NCBI RefSeq assembly: GCF_003696215.1
Contig: NZ_RFFG01000068.1
Coordinates: 1-42,110 of the forward strand
DNA: 42,110 nucleotides
From: Actinomadura harenae
GTDB taxonomy: Bacteria > Actinomycetota > Actinomycetes > Streptosporangiales > Streptosporangiaceae
Direction of reading: 5' to 3'
Shown piece after piece: positions 22,753-30,305 of the stretch (positions are counted from its first letter, which is position 1; each line of letters starts with the position of its first letter). The position numbers and the translations under genes were made by a program. A model generated the notes under the pieces. It was given only the letters and a program-made list of their open reading frames with translations, was not told the DNA's origin and did not search any database.

Positions 22753-24290
22753 GACGCCTCCGTCTTCGCGGTCGCTTCGCCGATCTGGTTCTCCGCCTCG
22801 CTCACCGGCTCCGCCTCGCTCACCGGCTTCGCGGGGCGGGGCTTCGCCGGGTCGAGGAAGGCCGCGACGCGGGTGTCGAGGTGGGCGCGGAGTTCGGGCA
22901 GGCCGACGCGGCCCTCGGCGAAGCGGGCCAGCTCGACGAGGGTCAGCAGGTCCTCGGCGTCACGGATGCCCGCCGTGGGGACGGTCGGGGCGAGCCGCCG
23001 CACGTCGAAGTCGCCGGCGTCGAAGACCGGGTTGAGGTGGGTGATCGAGACGCGGCGGCCGGGGTCGAGCCGGGTCCGCCAGACGCGCAGGACCTCGGTG
23101 GCGAGACCGGACGGGGCGTTGTCGAAGCCGTCCGAGATGATCACGAGGCGGTCCGGGGCGGTGTCGAGGGCGTCCAGGACGCGGGTGCCGAGCGGCGTCG
23201 GCCCGAACGGGTACAGCAGGAGCGGGTCGGCGCGGCCGGACGTCCAGAGCGGGACGTACTCCCCCGCGAGGGCCTCCAGCAGGAAGTGGCCGCCGAGCGC
23301 GACGGCGAGCGGACGGCGGCGCTTCTCGGCCGAGCCGACCGTGGAGAAGCTGTCGTCCAGGACGGCGGCGACGCGTCCCCAGCGTCCGGCCTCGGGTCCG
23401 GCGGCGCGGCGGGCGGCGGCGCGCAGGGCTCCGGTCAGCTCGCCGCGACGACGCGACCGCTCGTCCAGCGGCAGCGACAGGACGTAGGTGGTCAGGCGGG
23501 TCAGCGACACCGTCGCGAGGTCGATGTCGATCGTGGTCTTGTTCTGGCCCGCGTGTCCCTGAAGGCGGAGGCGCTCCAGCCGGGTCATGCTCTTCTCCGC
23601 GCGCTCCAGGAAGCGCTTGCGCGGGATGCCGTGGGCGGCGGCGAAGCCCTCGGCGACGGTGAACGGCAGCTTGTAGACCGCTTCCTGCGCGTAGTGCGCC
23701 TGCCGCCAGGTCTCGAAGATCGGCGTGGTGAACGGCCGGCCGGTCGCGCCGTAGAGGAGGCATCCGATCTCGTCCCGGACGTGCCCGGGGGCATTCGGGA
23801 CGAGGGCGCGCGGGTCGAGGTGGGCGTGCCGGACGGCGTCCTTCAGGGCGCTGCGGTATTTGACGGCGTCGAAGGCCAGGTCGGGGCGGGCGCGGAGCCA
23901 GTCCCGCATGATCGCGCGGGTCCGGCGGTTGTTGACGCCGTCGCGGCGCAGGGCGCGGAACAGCCGGTACACGCGCTGCGGCGGGAGCGTCTCCAGGCGG
24001 CGCGCGACGAGTCGTCCCTCCAGGCGGCGCTGGGCCTCACCGGCGTCGCGCGCGGTGGTCAGCAGGCCGCGGACGATCAGCGCCGCGTTGTGGTCGTTGA
24101 TGTCCAGGGCCAGCGTCGCCGCGTACAGCTCGCGGTAGTTCACCTGCATGTACTCGTGCAGGAAGCCGAGGGAGAGGCTCTGCTCGTACGCCCCGTGGTG
24201 GAACTCGCGCTGTCCCGTCCCGGTGATCGCCGCGTTGACGAAGGTCAGGACGTCCTCGCAGGCGACCAGGTCGGCGATCGTCTCGGTCAT
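22749..24290 (-). CDS. Helical-repeat plus von Willebrand A protein (TROVE/Ro60-like layout)
   Basis: The 513-residue protein has an alpha-helical N-terminal 280 residues with segments such as REFHHGAYEQSLSLGFLHEY and NNRRTRAIMRDWLRARPDLA, recalling the RNA-binding TROVE superhelix. Residues about 310-480 form a vWA domain with the MIDAS motif DDSFS (DxSxS) in AAVLDDSFSTVGS and the second acidic site in LVIISDGFDNAPSG. An Ala/Glu/Pro tail follows. In bacterial Ro60 proteins this layout binds Y-like RNAs and acts in RNA quality control. Membership here is a structural guess, not a motif-level certainty. ATG at 24290 is preceded by GGAGCG at five bases. Coupled to the gene downstream. Confidence 0.65.
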   Translation of the reverse strand: MTETIADLVACEDVLTFVNAAITGTGQREFHHGAYEQSLSLGFLHEYMQVNYRELYAATLALDINDHNAALIVRGLLTTARDAGEAQRRLEGRLVARRLETLPPQRVYRLFRALRRDGVNNRRTRAIMRDWLRARPDLAFDAVKYRSALKDAVRHAHLDPRALVPNAPGHVRDEIGCLLYGATGRPFTTPIFETWRQAHYAQEAVYKLPFTVAEGFAAAHGIPRKRFLERAEKSMTRLERLRLQGHAGQNKTTIDIDLATVSLTRLTTYVLSLPLDERSRRRGELTGALRAAARRAAGPEAGRWGRVAAVLDDSFSTVGSAEKRRRPLAVALGGHFLLEALAGEYVPLWTSGRADPLLLYPFGPTPLGTRVLDALDTAPDRLVIISDGFDNAPSGLATEVLRVWRTRLDPGRRVSITHLNPVFDAGDFDVRRLAPTVPTAGIRDAEDLLTLVELARFAEGRVGLPELRAHLDTRVAAFLDPAKPRPAKPVSEAEPVSEAENQIGEATAKTEAS

Positions 24291-24535
24291 GGGCGCTCCA
24301 GGTCGAAGGCGCCGGCCGGGGCGTGAGGGCACGAGCAGCGAATGATCGCATTAAAGGCGGTTTCCGGAAGTCGCACCGTAGTCCCGCGGCCGGCAGGGGA
24401 GACCGTAGCACCGGACGGTATCCGGATCACCCGGATTTCTGTTGGTTCGACCGCCGATCGGACGGGCCGACCCGGACGCCGACCAGGGAGAACCCGCTGT
24501 TACTCTCCGGTAGAACCCGTGGAGAGGACCGGACC
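24291..24535. other. Divergent promoter region of the vWA operon and the phosphotransferase
   Basis: The 245-bp gap is more AT-rich around 24340-24365 than its surroundings. It contains an inverted repeat ATCCGG-N5-CCGGAT (24420-24436). I see no strong -35/-10 pair. No small structured RNA gene could be recognised by eye, though a Y-RNA-like gene would be expected near a true TROVE gene. Confidence 0.4.
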
Positions 24536-25606
24536 GTGCCGCAGCCCGAGCAGATCGACCCCGCCGTGGTGGACTTCGACGTCCTCGGCGCGTGGATGGA
24601 CGAGCAGGACCTGCCCGGCGGGCCCTTCGAGGAGGTCACGCCGCTCAGCGGCGGCACCCAGAACATCCTCATCCGGTTCCGCCGCGGCGGCCGCGACTAC
24701 GTCCTGCGGCGCGGCCCGAAGCACCTGCGCGCCCGCACCAACGACGTGCTGCGCCGCGAGGCCCGCGTCCTGACCGCGCTGGACGGCACCGGCGTGCCCG
24801 CGCCGCGGATCATCGCGTCCTGCCCGGACGAGACCGTCCTGGGCGGCGCGGTGTTCTACCTGATGACGCCGGTCGAGGGCTTCAACGCGACGGTCTCGCT
24901 CCCCGACCCGCACGCCGGGGACGCCGGGATCCGCCGCGCGATGGGCCTGTCGGCCGCGCGGTCGCTGTCCGCGCTGGGCGCGGTGGACCACGAGGCCGCG
25001 GGCCTCGCCGACTTCGGCAAGCCGGACGGCTTCCTGGAGCGGCAGGTCCCGCGCTGGACTGCCGAGCTGGAGTCCTACTCGTCCCTGGACGGCTACCCCG
25101 GCCCGGAGATCCCCGGCCTGGAGGCGGTCGCCGCCTGGCTGGAGGCCCACCGCCCGGCGACCTGGCGTCCGGGGATCATGCACGGCGACTACCACCTCGC
25201 CAACCTCATGTTCTCCTTCGACGGCCCGGACGTCGCGGCGATCGTCGACTGGGAGATGTGCACCATCGGCGACCCGCTGCTGGACCTCGGCTGGCTGCTG
25301 GCCACCTGGCCCGACCGGGACGACGAGGGCGCCCTGCTCGCCGGTCCGCTCGGCGCCGCGGGCGGCCTGCCGTCGGCGGCCGAGCTCGTCGCGGCCTACG
25401 CCGAGCGGCCCGAGGCCGTCGCCGGACGGGACCTGTCGTCGATCACCTGGTACGCGGTGCTGGCCTGCTTCAAGCTGGGCATCGTCCTCGAGGGCACGCA
25501 CGCGCGGGCCTGCGCCGGGAAGGCCCCCAAGGAGACCGGCGACCTGCTGCACTCGATCACCCTCGGTCTCTTCCGCCGCGCCCAGTCCTTCATCGCCGAC
25601 GCCTGA
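24536..25606 (+). CDS. APH-fold phosphotransferase family protein (ACAD10-like)
   Basis: The 356-residue protein has an aminoglycoside-phosphotransferase/choline-kinase fold. It shows TPLSGGTQNILIRFRRGGRD (P-loop region), the lysine-equivalent strand VLRRGP, the catalytic motif MHGDYHLANLMF (Brenner type HGDxxxxN) and the metal motif AIVDWEMCTIGDPLLDLGWL. This subgroup lies near acyl-CoA dehydrogenase-linked phosphotransferases (ACAD10/11 N-terminal domain), which act on hydroxyacyl-CoAs rather than antibiotics. No acyl-CoA dehydrogenase is adjacent. GTG at 24536 is preceded by GGAGAGG. Its stop codon forms part of a hairpin shared with the convergent gene. Confidence 0.85.
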   Translation: MPQPEQIDPAVVDFDVLGAWMDEQDLPGGPFEEVTPLSGGTQNILIRFRRGGRDYVLRRGPKHLRARTNDVLRREARVLTALDGTGVPAPRIIASCPDETVLGGAVFYLMTPVEGFNATVSLPDPHAGDAGIRRAMGLSAARSLSALGAVDHEAAGLADFGKPDGFLERQVPRWTAELESYSSLDGYPGPEIPGLEAVAAWLEAHRPATWRPGIMHGDYHLANLMFSFDGPDVAAIVDWEMCTIGDPLLDLGWLLATWPDRDDEGALLAGPLGAAGGLPSAAELVAAYAERPEAVAGRDLSSITWYAVLACFKLGIVLEGTHARACAGKAPKETGDLLHSITLGLFRRAQSFIADA

Positions 25607-25625
25607 TCCCCCCAGGGGCTCAGGC
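25601..25625. terminator. Compact hairpin built from both stop codons of convergent genes
   Basis: GCCTGA (25601-25606) pairs with TCAGGC (25620-25625), and inner CCCC (25608-25611) pairs with GGGG (25615-25618) around CCA. The outer arms contain the TGA stops of the phosphotransferase (plus) and the MpaB-like gene (minus). The intergenic gap is only 13 bp. Confidence 0.6.
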
Positions 25626-26528
25626 GGGCACGCGCACCTTCTGGAGCCTGCGGTGCGGCCGGACGCCCGAGTCGGCCAGGCGGCGCGGAAGATCGGCCAT
25701 CAGCTCGCGGGTCTCGGGCTTGAACGGCCGTCCGGCGATCCTGTCCGGGACGAGCCCGACGAGGAACCGGACGACGCGCAGGCCCAGCGTGACCAGCGGC
25801 TGGACGCCCGGGACCTCCGGCAGGGCCCGGTACTCGTCCCGCGCCCAGCGTGGCAGCGTGTAGTAGGCGAGCATGCCGACGGGGAGCCAGAGAGGCTTGA
25901 ACGGCGCGAGAAGCCGTAGCTTGCGCGGCATCCTCGGCCACAGCAGGAACCGCACCGTCGCCCGGGATTCGGAGATCACCCGAAGGTCCAGCTCGGCGCG
26001 GGCCCGGTCGAAGTAGGCGGCCATCGCGGCGACGCCGCCCGGCACGTCCTCGGCGTGGAGGCCGACGTAGGTCGCCGTCCGCCGCTGCTCGTCGTAGTAC
26101 CGGTCGCGTTCGGCCGGCGTCAGCCGCAGCCCGCCGCGCTCGATGACCTCCAGGTAGGACGACACCTCCGCGCAGTGCACCCACAGCAGCAGTTCCGGCT
26201 CGTCCACGCGGTGGGTGCGGCCGGTGTCCGGGTCCTTGATCCGCAGCGTCCGGTGGACGGCCCGGACCCGCGCCCCCAGCTCGTCGGCCTGCCGGGGTGT
26301 GCCGAGCGCGGTGACCGTGACGAAGTGGGCGGTGTTGAAGAGCCGCTCGAGGGGCTCCTCCAGGAAGTTCGAGTTCTGCCAGACGCCGCGCATCGTGGTC
26401 GGCTGGAGCGCCTGGAGCATGAGCGCGCGGACCCCGGCCACCATCATCAGCGGGTCGAGGACGACCCGCCAGGTGACGGTCTCGGGGCCGCGCACGATGA
26501 GCGTCGAGGTGTCCACCATAGTAAGCAC
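25620..26528 (-). CDS. MpaB/DUF2236 family oxygenase-like protein
   Basis: The 302-residue protein belongs to the oxygenase MpaB family (DUF2236), related to latex-clearing protein Lcp. Family features include VLDPLMMVAGVRALMLQALQ followed by PTTMRGVWQNSNF near the N-terminus, TAHFVTVTALGT, WVHCAEVSSYLEV with a conserved His, and RYYDEQRRTA. The fold carries a heme b in characterised members; the substrate is unknown. GTG at 26528 is chosen because GAGG lies seven bases upstream; ATG at 26519 is too far from it. A TetR-like palindrome sits on the ribosome site, so expression is probably repressor-controlled. Confidence 0.85.
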   Translation of the reverse strand: MLTMVDTSTLIVRGPETVTWRVVLDPLMMVAGVRALMLQALQPTTMRGVWQNSNFLEEPLERLFNTAHFVTVTALGTPRQADELGARVRAVHRTLRIKDPDTGRTHRVDEPELLLWVHCAEVSSYLEVIERGGLRLTPAERDRYYDEQRRTATYVGLHAEDVPGGVAAMAAYFDRARAELDLRVISESRATVRFLLWPRMPRKLRLLAPFKPLWLPVGMLAYYTLPRWARDEYRALPEVPGVQPLVTLGLRVVRFLVGLVPDRIAGRPFKPETRELMADLPRRLADSGVRPHRRLQKVRVPA

Positions 26529-26536
26529 ATACTTAC
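26521..26536. promoter_or_regulatory. TetR-type palindromic operator at the MpaB start codon
   Basis: GTAAGCACATACTTAC is an imperfect 16-bp palindrome (outer GTAAG/CTTAC exact) covering the GTG start and the spacer to the ribosome site. TetR-family regulators usually bind such sites. No TetR gene is adjacent in the window. Confidence 0.5.
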
Positions 26537-26558
26537 CTCAGGAGGGCGGGAATGAGAA

Positions 26559-26590
26559 GCCCCGGAGATCCACTGGCGGATCTCCGGGGC
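26559..26590 (-). terminator. Terminator after the symporter operon
   Basis: GCCCCGGAGATCC (26559-26571) pairs perfectly with GGATCTCCGGGGC (26578-26590) around a six-base loop. On the minus strand it lies between the symporter stop (26629) and the MpaB operator. Confidence 0.8.
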
Positions 26591-26628
26591 CTCCTCCCGC
26601 GCTGCAGCCGGCCGCGCGGGGATCGGGA

Positions 26629-28272
26629 TCAGCCGGCGGCCGGGGTCAGCTCGCGGCCCGGATCGCCGGACTCGCCCGGCTCGGCCGGACGGTCGTCCGC
26701 GTCCGCCGTGTAGTCGGACGCGGTGGTCTCGTCCGTCCCGTCCGGGACCTTGGCCAACCGGAACAGCAAGGTCAGCACCACCGCGACCACGATGTTGAAC
26801 ACGAACGCGGTGAGCGCGATGTACCCGGTGTGCCCGACGAACGGGATGTCGGCGAGCGACTGCCCGAAGTGCTTCTGCGTCGGGGACGAGGTGTCGTAGG
26901 CCGTCCACGTGCCGTACCCCATGCCGATCGCCCACCCGGCCAGCAGCGCCCACCGGTGGAACCACCGCGTGAACACGCCGATCGCGAGGGCCGGGAAGGT
27001 CTGCACGACCCAGATCCCGCCGAGCAGCTGCAGGTTGATCGCCAGCGACTTGTCGAAGCCCAGCACGAACACCAGCGCACCGACCTTGACCAGCAGCGAC
27101 ACCAGCTGGGAGACCCGCGTCTCCTCCGCCGGGGAGGCGTCCGGGCGGAGGAAGGCGGTGTAGACGTTCCGGGTGAACAGGTTGGACGCCGCGATCGACA
27201 TGATCGCGGCCGGGACCAGCGCCCCGACGCCGATCGCGGCGAACGCCAGGCCGGTGAACCACTGCGGGAACGCGTGGTCGAACAGCAGCGGCACCGCGAG
27301 CTGCGGATTCTTGGCCTTGGCGACCCCCTGCGCGACCTCGGGCGTGGCCCGGGCCATGTAGCCCAGCAGCGCCAGGAACCCCAGGACGAGCGAGTAGGCG
27401 GGCAGCAGCGCCGCGTTCCGGCGGATCACGTCGCGCCGCCCGGCGGCGAGGGCGCCGGTGACGGTGTGCGGGTAGATGAACAGCGCCAGCGACGAACCGA
27501 GGGCCAGCGTCCCGTACGCCCAGTGCGTCATGTTCGACGTGATCAGCGACCCGGACGGCTTGCCGGTCGCGGGGTTCGGCTTGGCCAGCGACGCCTGGGA
27601 GGCGTCGAAGATGTGCCCCCAGCCGCCGATCCTGGACGGGATGTACAGCACCGCCACGATGATCGTCAGGTAGATCAGCGTGTCCTTGACGAAGGAGATC
27701 AGCGCGGGGGCGCGCAGGCCCGAGGTGTAGGTGTAGGCGGCCAGCAGGGCGAACGCGATGAACAGCGGCAGGTCCCGGGCGAGCCCGGACCCGGTGACGC
27801 CCATCACGGTCAGCACGGCCTGGATGCCGACGAGCTGCAGCGCGATGTACGGCATCATCGCCAGGATGCCGGTCAGCGCCACCGCGAGGCCGAGCCCCCG
27901 CGACCCGAACCGTCCTCGGACGAAGTCGGCGGTGGTCACGTAGCCGTGCCGGTGTGACACCGACCACAGCCTCGGCCCGACGAGGAACACGATCGGGTAG
28001 GCGATGGCGGCGTAAGGGACGGACCAGAAGCCCATCGCGCCGCCCGCGAAGACGGCGGCGGGCACGGCGACGAAGGTGTAGGCGGTGTAGAGGTCGCCGC
28101 CGAGGAGGAACCAGGTGACGAACGTGCCGAAGCTGCGTCCGCCGAGGCCCCACTCGTCCAGGTGCATGAGGGTCTGGCCGCGCCGCCAGCGGGCGGCGGC
28201 GAACCCGACGACGGTGACGGCCGCGAAGAAGAAGACGAAGATCGTCAGTTCGAGGCCCTTGACGTCCTTCAC
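26629..28272 (-). CDS. Sodium:solute symporter (SSS family, MctP-like)
   Basis: The 547-residue protein has about thirteen membrane helices of the SSS/LeuT fold. The N-terminal part shows WGLGGRSFGTFVTWFLLGGD and FWSVPYAAIAYPIVFLVGPR, the mid part GLRAPALISFVKDTLIYLTI, and the Na-site region AIGVGALVPAAIMSIAASNL. It ends in an acidic hydrophilic tail. It resembles monocarboxylate/amino-acid permeases of the MctP type, which often pair with a DUF3311 small protein, as here. The substrate is not determined by sequence. Its GTG start overlaps the stop of the DUF3311 gene by four bases. Confidence 0.92.
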   Translation of the reverse strand: MKDVKGLELTIFVFFFAAVTVVGFAAARWRRGQTLMHLDEWGLGGRSFGTFVTWFLLGGDLYTAYTFVAVPAAVFAGGAMGFWSVPYAAIAYPIVFLVGPRLWSVSHRHGYVTTADFVRGRFGSRGLGLAVALTGILAMMPYIALQLVGIQAVLTVMGVTGSGLARDLPLFIAFALLAAYTYTSGLRAPALISFVKDTLIYLTIIVAVLYIPSRIGGWGHIFDASQASLAKPNPATGKPSGSLITSNMTHWAYGTLALGSSLALFIYPHTVTGALAAGRRDVIRRNAALLPAYSLVLGFLALLGYMARATPEVAQGVAKAKNPQLAVPLLFDHAFPQWFTGLAFAAIGVGALVPAAIMSIAASNLFTRNVYTAFLRPDASPAEETRVSQLVSLLVKVGALVFVLGFDKSLAINLQLLGGIWVVQTFPALAIGVFTRWFHRWALLAGWAIGMGYGTWTAYDTSSPTQKHFGQSLADIPFVGHTGYIALTAFVFNIVVAVVLTLLFRLAKVPDGTDETTASDYTADADDRPAEPGESGDPGRELTPAAG

Positions 28273-28502
28273 CGGACCCCACCGTCATTCCGCCTGGTCA
28301 GCAGGTAGGCGCCGCCGATGCAGACCGCGGTCAGCACCACCCAGAGCAGCTGCCACCAGTAGAAGAACGGGAAGCCCGCGATCCGCGGGGTGATCTTGGC
28401 GTAGGACGGGACGGCCAGGTAGACGGGGAACGGCAGGACCAGCAGCACGCCAGCGACGATCTTGCTGACGGGTCCGGGCCCGGCGGAAGGCGGTTCGGTC
28501 AC
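28269..28502 (-). CDS. DUF3311 small membrane protein, symporter partner
   Basis: The 77-residue protein has two membrane helices (VSKIVAGVLLVLPFPVYLAV and FFYWWQLLWVVLTAVCIGGA) and the family's central PFFYWWQLLWV signature. DUF3311 genes usually sit directly before SSS symporter genes, much like YhdT/YjcH-type partners, and may help assembly. GTG at 28502 is chosen because GGGAGG lies about nine bases upstream; an earlier ATG at 28556 adds an unconserved stretch. It overlaps the symporter by four bases. Confidence 0.88.
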   Translation of the reverse strand: MTEPPSAGPGPVSKIVAGVLLVLPFPVYLAVPSYAKITPRIAGFPFFYWWQLLWVVLTAVCIGGAYLLTRRNDGGVR

Positions 28503-28632
28503 GGGTGAGAACCTCCCTTGGGGGGACGGCCGCAGGGGGAACGGCGCACCCGCCATCCTGAACGTTCCACCCGTCCGAAACCAGCCCCCTCACAGGGCTC
28601 AGGCCTCACGAGGGCCGGACGCGCCGGACGCG

Positions 28633-28689
28633 GAACGCGCGAAGGGCGTTCCGCCGACCGGGGGTCGGTGGAACGCCCTTCGCGCGTTC
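28633..28689 (-). terminator. Long two-step hairpin (20-bp stem plus inner 6-bp stem)
   Basis: Left arm 28633-28652 and right arm 28670-28689 pair perfectly over 20 bp. The 17-base loop holds a second stem, CCGACC/GGTCGG. It lies between the secreted RlpA-like gene and the DUF3311 gene, both on the minus strand, and is the probable terminator of the former. Confidence 0.8.
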
Positions 28690-28703
28690 GCTGATCGCCT
28701 GAA

Positions 28704-28826
28704 GGCGGAGATCACGTGGCCTTTGCCAGGCCGAGATCACCTGTCCTCGTCAGGCGGGGATCACATCGCCCTGTGGGGGCGGGGATCACACGGCCTCGTG
28801 GGGCCGGGATCACATGGCCTTCGGCA
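28704..28826. repeat. Degenerate 24-25 bp tandem repeats running into the 3' end of the RlpA-like gene
   Basis: Five units begin at about 28704, 28729, 28753, 28778 and 28802, each built as GGC-SGRGATCACNTG-GCC with a variable tail. The last unit contains the TGA stop of the secreted protein (28810-28812). The others follow it, so the array may have grown by copying the gene end. Confidence 0.75.
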
Positions 28827-29475
28827 TGCCCTTGCTGCCGGCGCCGGAGCCCCAGGACAGGACCTCCCACTTGACGCCGTTGAGGTGGCCCTCGCCGGTG
28901 CCCGAGTTGTACTTGCTGGCGGGCTTCCCGCCGTCGAGCAGGTAGCGGAAGGTGTAGGTGTCCAGGTCGAGCATGACGCCGCTGCTGGACGGGGAGCCCG
29001 GACCGCGGTCGCCGACGAAGCCGGTGACGCTGCGGCCGTTGAAGGTCACCTTGACCTTGGTGCCCATCGGCCAGCTCGGGCTGGCGAACAGGCCCTTCTG
29101 CATCGGCTTGCCACTGGCGGGAGCGCCGGTGTCGCCGTTGATGCCGGAGCCGTCGTCCCAGAAGTAGGACGCCTTGGTGGAGCCGGTCAGCAGCGCCTTC
29201 GGCTGCGCGGCCTTCTTGGCGGCCTCCGCCTTCTGGACGGCGGCCTTCTGCGCGGCGGCCTTGTCGGCGGCCACCTTGTCCGCGGCGGCCTTCTGCTGAG
29301 CCGCGGTCGGCTCCTGGGTGCGGGAGAGGTCCAGCGCGGCCTGCGTGTGCTGCGCCGTGAGCTTCCCGCGGTCGGGGGTGTCGTCGCCTGCCATCGCCAC
29401 ACCCGCCACCAGGAAGCCGGCGAGGGTGGAGCCGGTGAGAGCGGTGATGGCGATGTTGAGCGCTCGCTTCTGCAT
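28810..29475 (-). CDS. Secreted RlpA-like double-psi beta-barrel protein
   Basis: The 221-residue protein has a Sec signal peptide (MQKRALNIAITALTGSTLAG ... FLVAGVAMAGDD; likely cleavage near residue 29). An Ala/Lys-rich coiled segment (about 55-92) probably spans or binds the wall. The C-terminal domain (about 100-190) resembles RlpA: ASYFWDDGSGINGD, MGTKVKVTFNGRSVTGFV and GDRGPGSPSSSGVMLDLD, with the Asp of DRGPG in the usual place. RlpA-type barrels bind or cleave peptidoglycan, but catalysis is not certain here. The promoter may lie near 29843-29873, giving a leader of about 370 nt. No c-di-AMP (ydaO) riboswitch core was seen. Confidence 0.8.
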   Translation of the reverse strand: MQKRALNIAITALTGSTLAGFLVAGVAMAGDDTPDRGKLTAQHTQAALDLSRTQEPTAAQQKAAADKVAADKAAAQKAAVQKAEAAKKAAQPKALLTGSTKASYFWDDGSGINGDTGAPASGKPMQKGLFASPSWPMGTKVKVTFNGRSVTGFVGDRGPGSPSSSGVMLDLDTYTFRYLLDGGKPASKYNSGTGEGHLNGVKWEVLSWGSGAGSKGMPKAM

Positions 29476-29842
29476 GGAAATCCTTTGTTCGGCGGACTGG
29501 GCAGCCGTTTCCAGGCCGGGCGGGGGCCCGGAAGGGTGTGAGGAAACGGCCCCGAGGCGTCGCTCGGGAGATAGCCATCAGAGACGGAAACCCACGCTTG
29601 GAAAGCCCCGCTACAACGGGAGGGAGAATCCGCACGCACACCTGCGGACGGGCCGCGGCAACGACCCGCGCAGCGGCGGACCGGGAAAGTGTGCGGGGGG
29701 CACCGGCCAGGGGCACCTAGGCTCTACCTGGGCGGACGTGCATGAACGACCGCGTTCCGGTGCCGGGGTCCCCGTCTGGCGGACGGGGCATGACGGCTAT
29801 GAAAAGGCCGAGTCAATGGTTCTTGACCCGCAGCCATGGCCC
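29476..29842 (-). other. Long untranslated leader of the RlpA-like gene
   Basis: There is no convincing minus-strand gene here. If the promoter at 29843-29873 is used, the leader is about 370 nt. It holds a CCCGAG/CTCGGG hairpin around 29548-29565 and other GC-rich stems. Long leaders on cell-wall hydrolase genes often carry regulatory RNA, but no known class is recognised. Confidence 0.35.
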
Positions 29843-30007
29843 ACTATAGGTGGCATTACCACGGTTCTGTCAAATCTCGGCCTTCTTTACCTTTCGAAAG
29901 GTAGATCTTCTTTCTGGATCCCTTGCTGGATAGGCCTTTCGGCGCTTTGCATTCGGCGCGCTGTCGCCTGGATCACATCGGGATCAGACCCTCGGACGGG
30001 CCCTTGA
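29816..30007 (+). CDS. Possible small membrane protein (63 residues), doubtful
   Basis: The frame starts at ATG with AAAAGG eight bases upstream and reads MVLDPQPWPTIGGITTVLSN followed by a hydrophobic stretch with LGLLYLSKG and IPCWIGLSALC. Codon third positions are much poorer in GC than in neighbouring genes. It may therefore be foreign or non-coding, and it overlaps a promoter-like region and a perfect palindrome. No family is recognised. Confidence 0.18.
   Translation: MVLDPQPWPTIGGITTVLSNLGLLYLSKGRSSFWIPCWIGLSALCIRRAVAWITSGSDPRTGP
29843..29873 (-). promoter_or_regulatory. Possible promoter for the RlpA-like gene
   Basis: On the minus strand TTGACA (29868-29873) and TATAGT (29843-29848) are both near consensus but 19 bp apart, which is long. 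A plus-strand pair TTGACC (29823-29828) and TATAGG (29845-29850) with 16 bp overlaps it. Confidence 0.4.
29888..29903. promoter_or_regulatory. Perfect 16-bp palindrome just upstream of the promoter
   Basis: TACCTTTCGAAAGGTA is fully self-complementary and lies 15 bp upstream of the minus-strand -35 in an AT-richer island. It is a good candidate operator, regulator unknown. Confidence 0.5.
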
Positions 30008-30159
30008 CCCCCGCTTGGGGCCGGTTCGGCGCCTCCGGGCGGACTCCAGGTCGAACCCGGAAGCCCCCCCACGCCGGTCGGGCACGTGGATCGGGCCCGG
30101 TGCGGCCCGGCCGGTCCAGGACCACTGGACGGCGGGCGTTCCGTTCTCGAACACGCAAA

Positions 30160-30188
30160 AGCCCGGGAGACTTCCCGTCTCCCGGGCT
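30160..30188 (-). terminator. Intrinsic terminator of the hexapeptide-repeat gene
   Basis: AGCCCGGGAGAC (30160-30171) pairs with GTCTCCCGGGCT (30177-30188) around a five-base loop. On the minus strand the stem is followed by TTTT. It lies about 120 bases after the stop of the gene at 30306. Confidence 0.85.
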
Positions 30189-30305
30189 ACTGCGTCAGCG
30201 TCAGCGCGGTCCTGGGTGCCCCGACACCCCCGAACGCACCAGGGGGCAGGGGATCCAGGCGTTCTGCGGCCCGACCGGATCAGCGGCGGGCCGGCTCCTG
30301 GTTCC

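Noticed and set aside
29476..29842. c-di-AMP (ydaO) riboswitch in the RlpA-like leader
   Set aside because: The gene context fits, but the conserved core words of the ydaO aptamer were not found on either strand.
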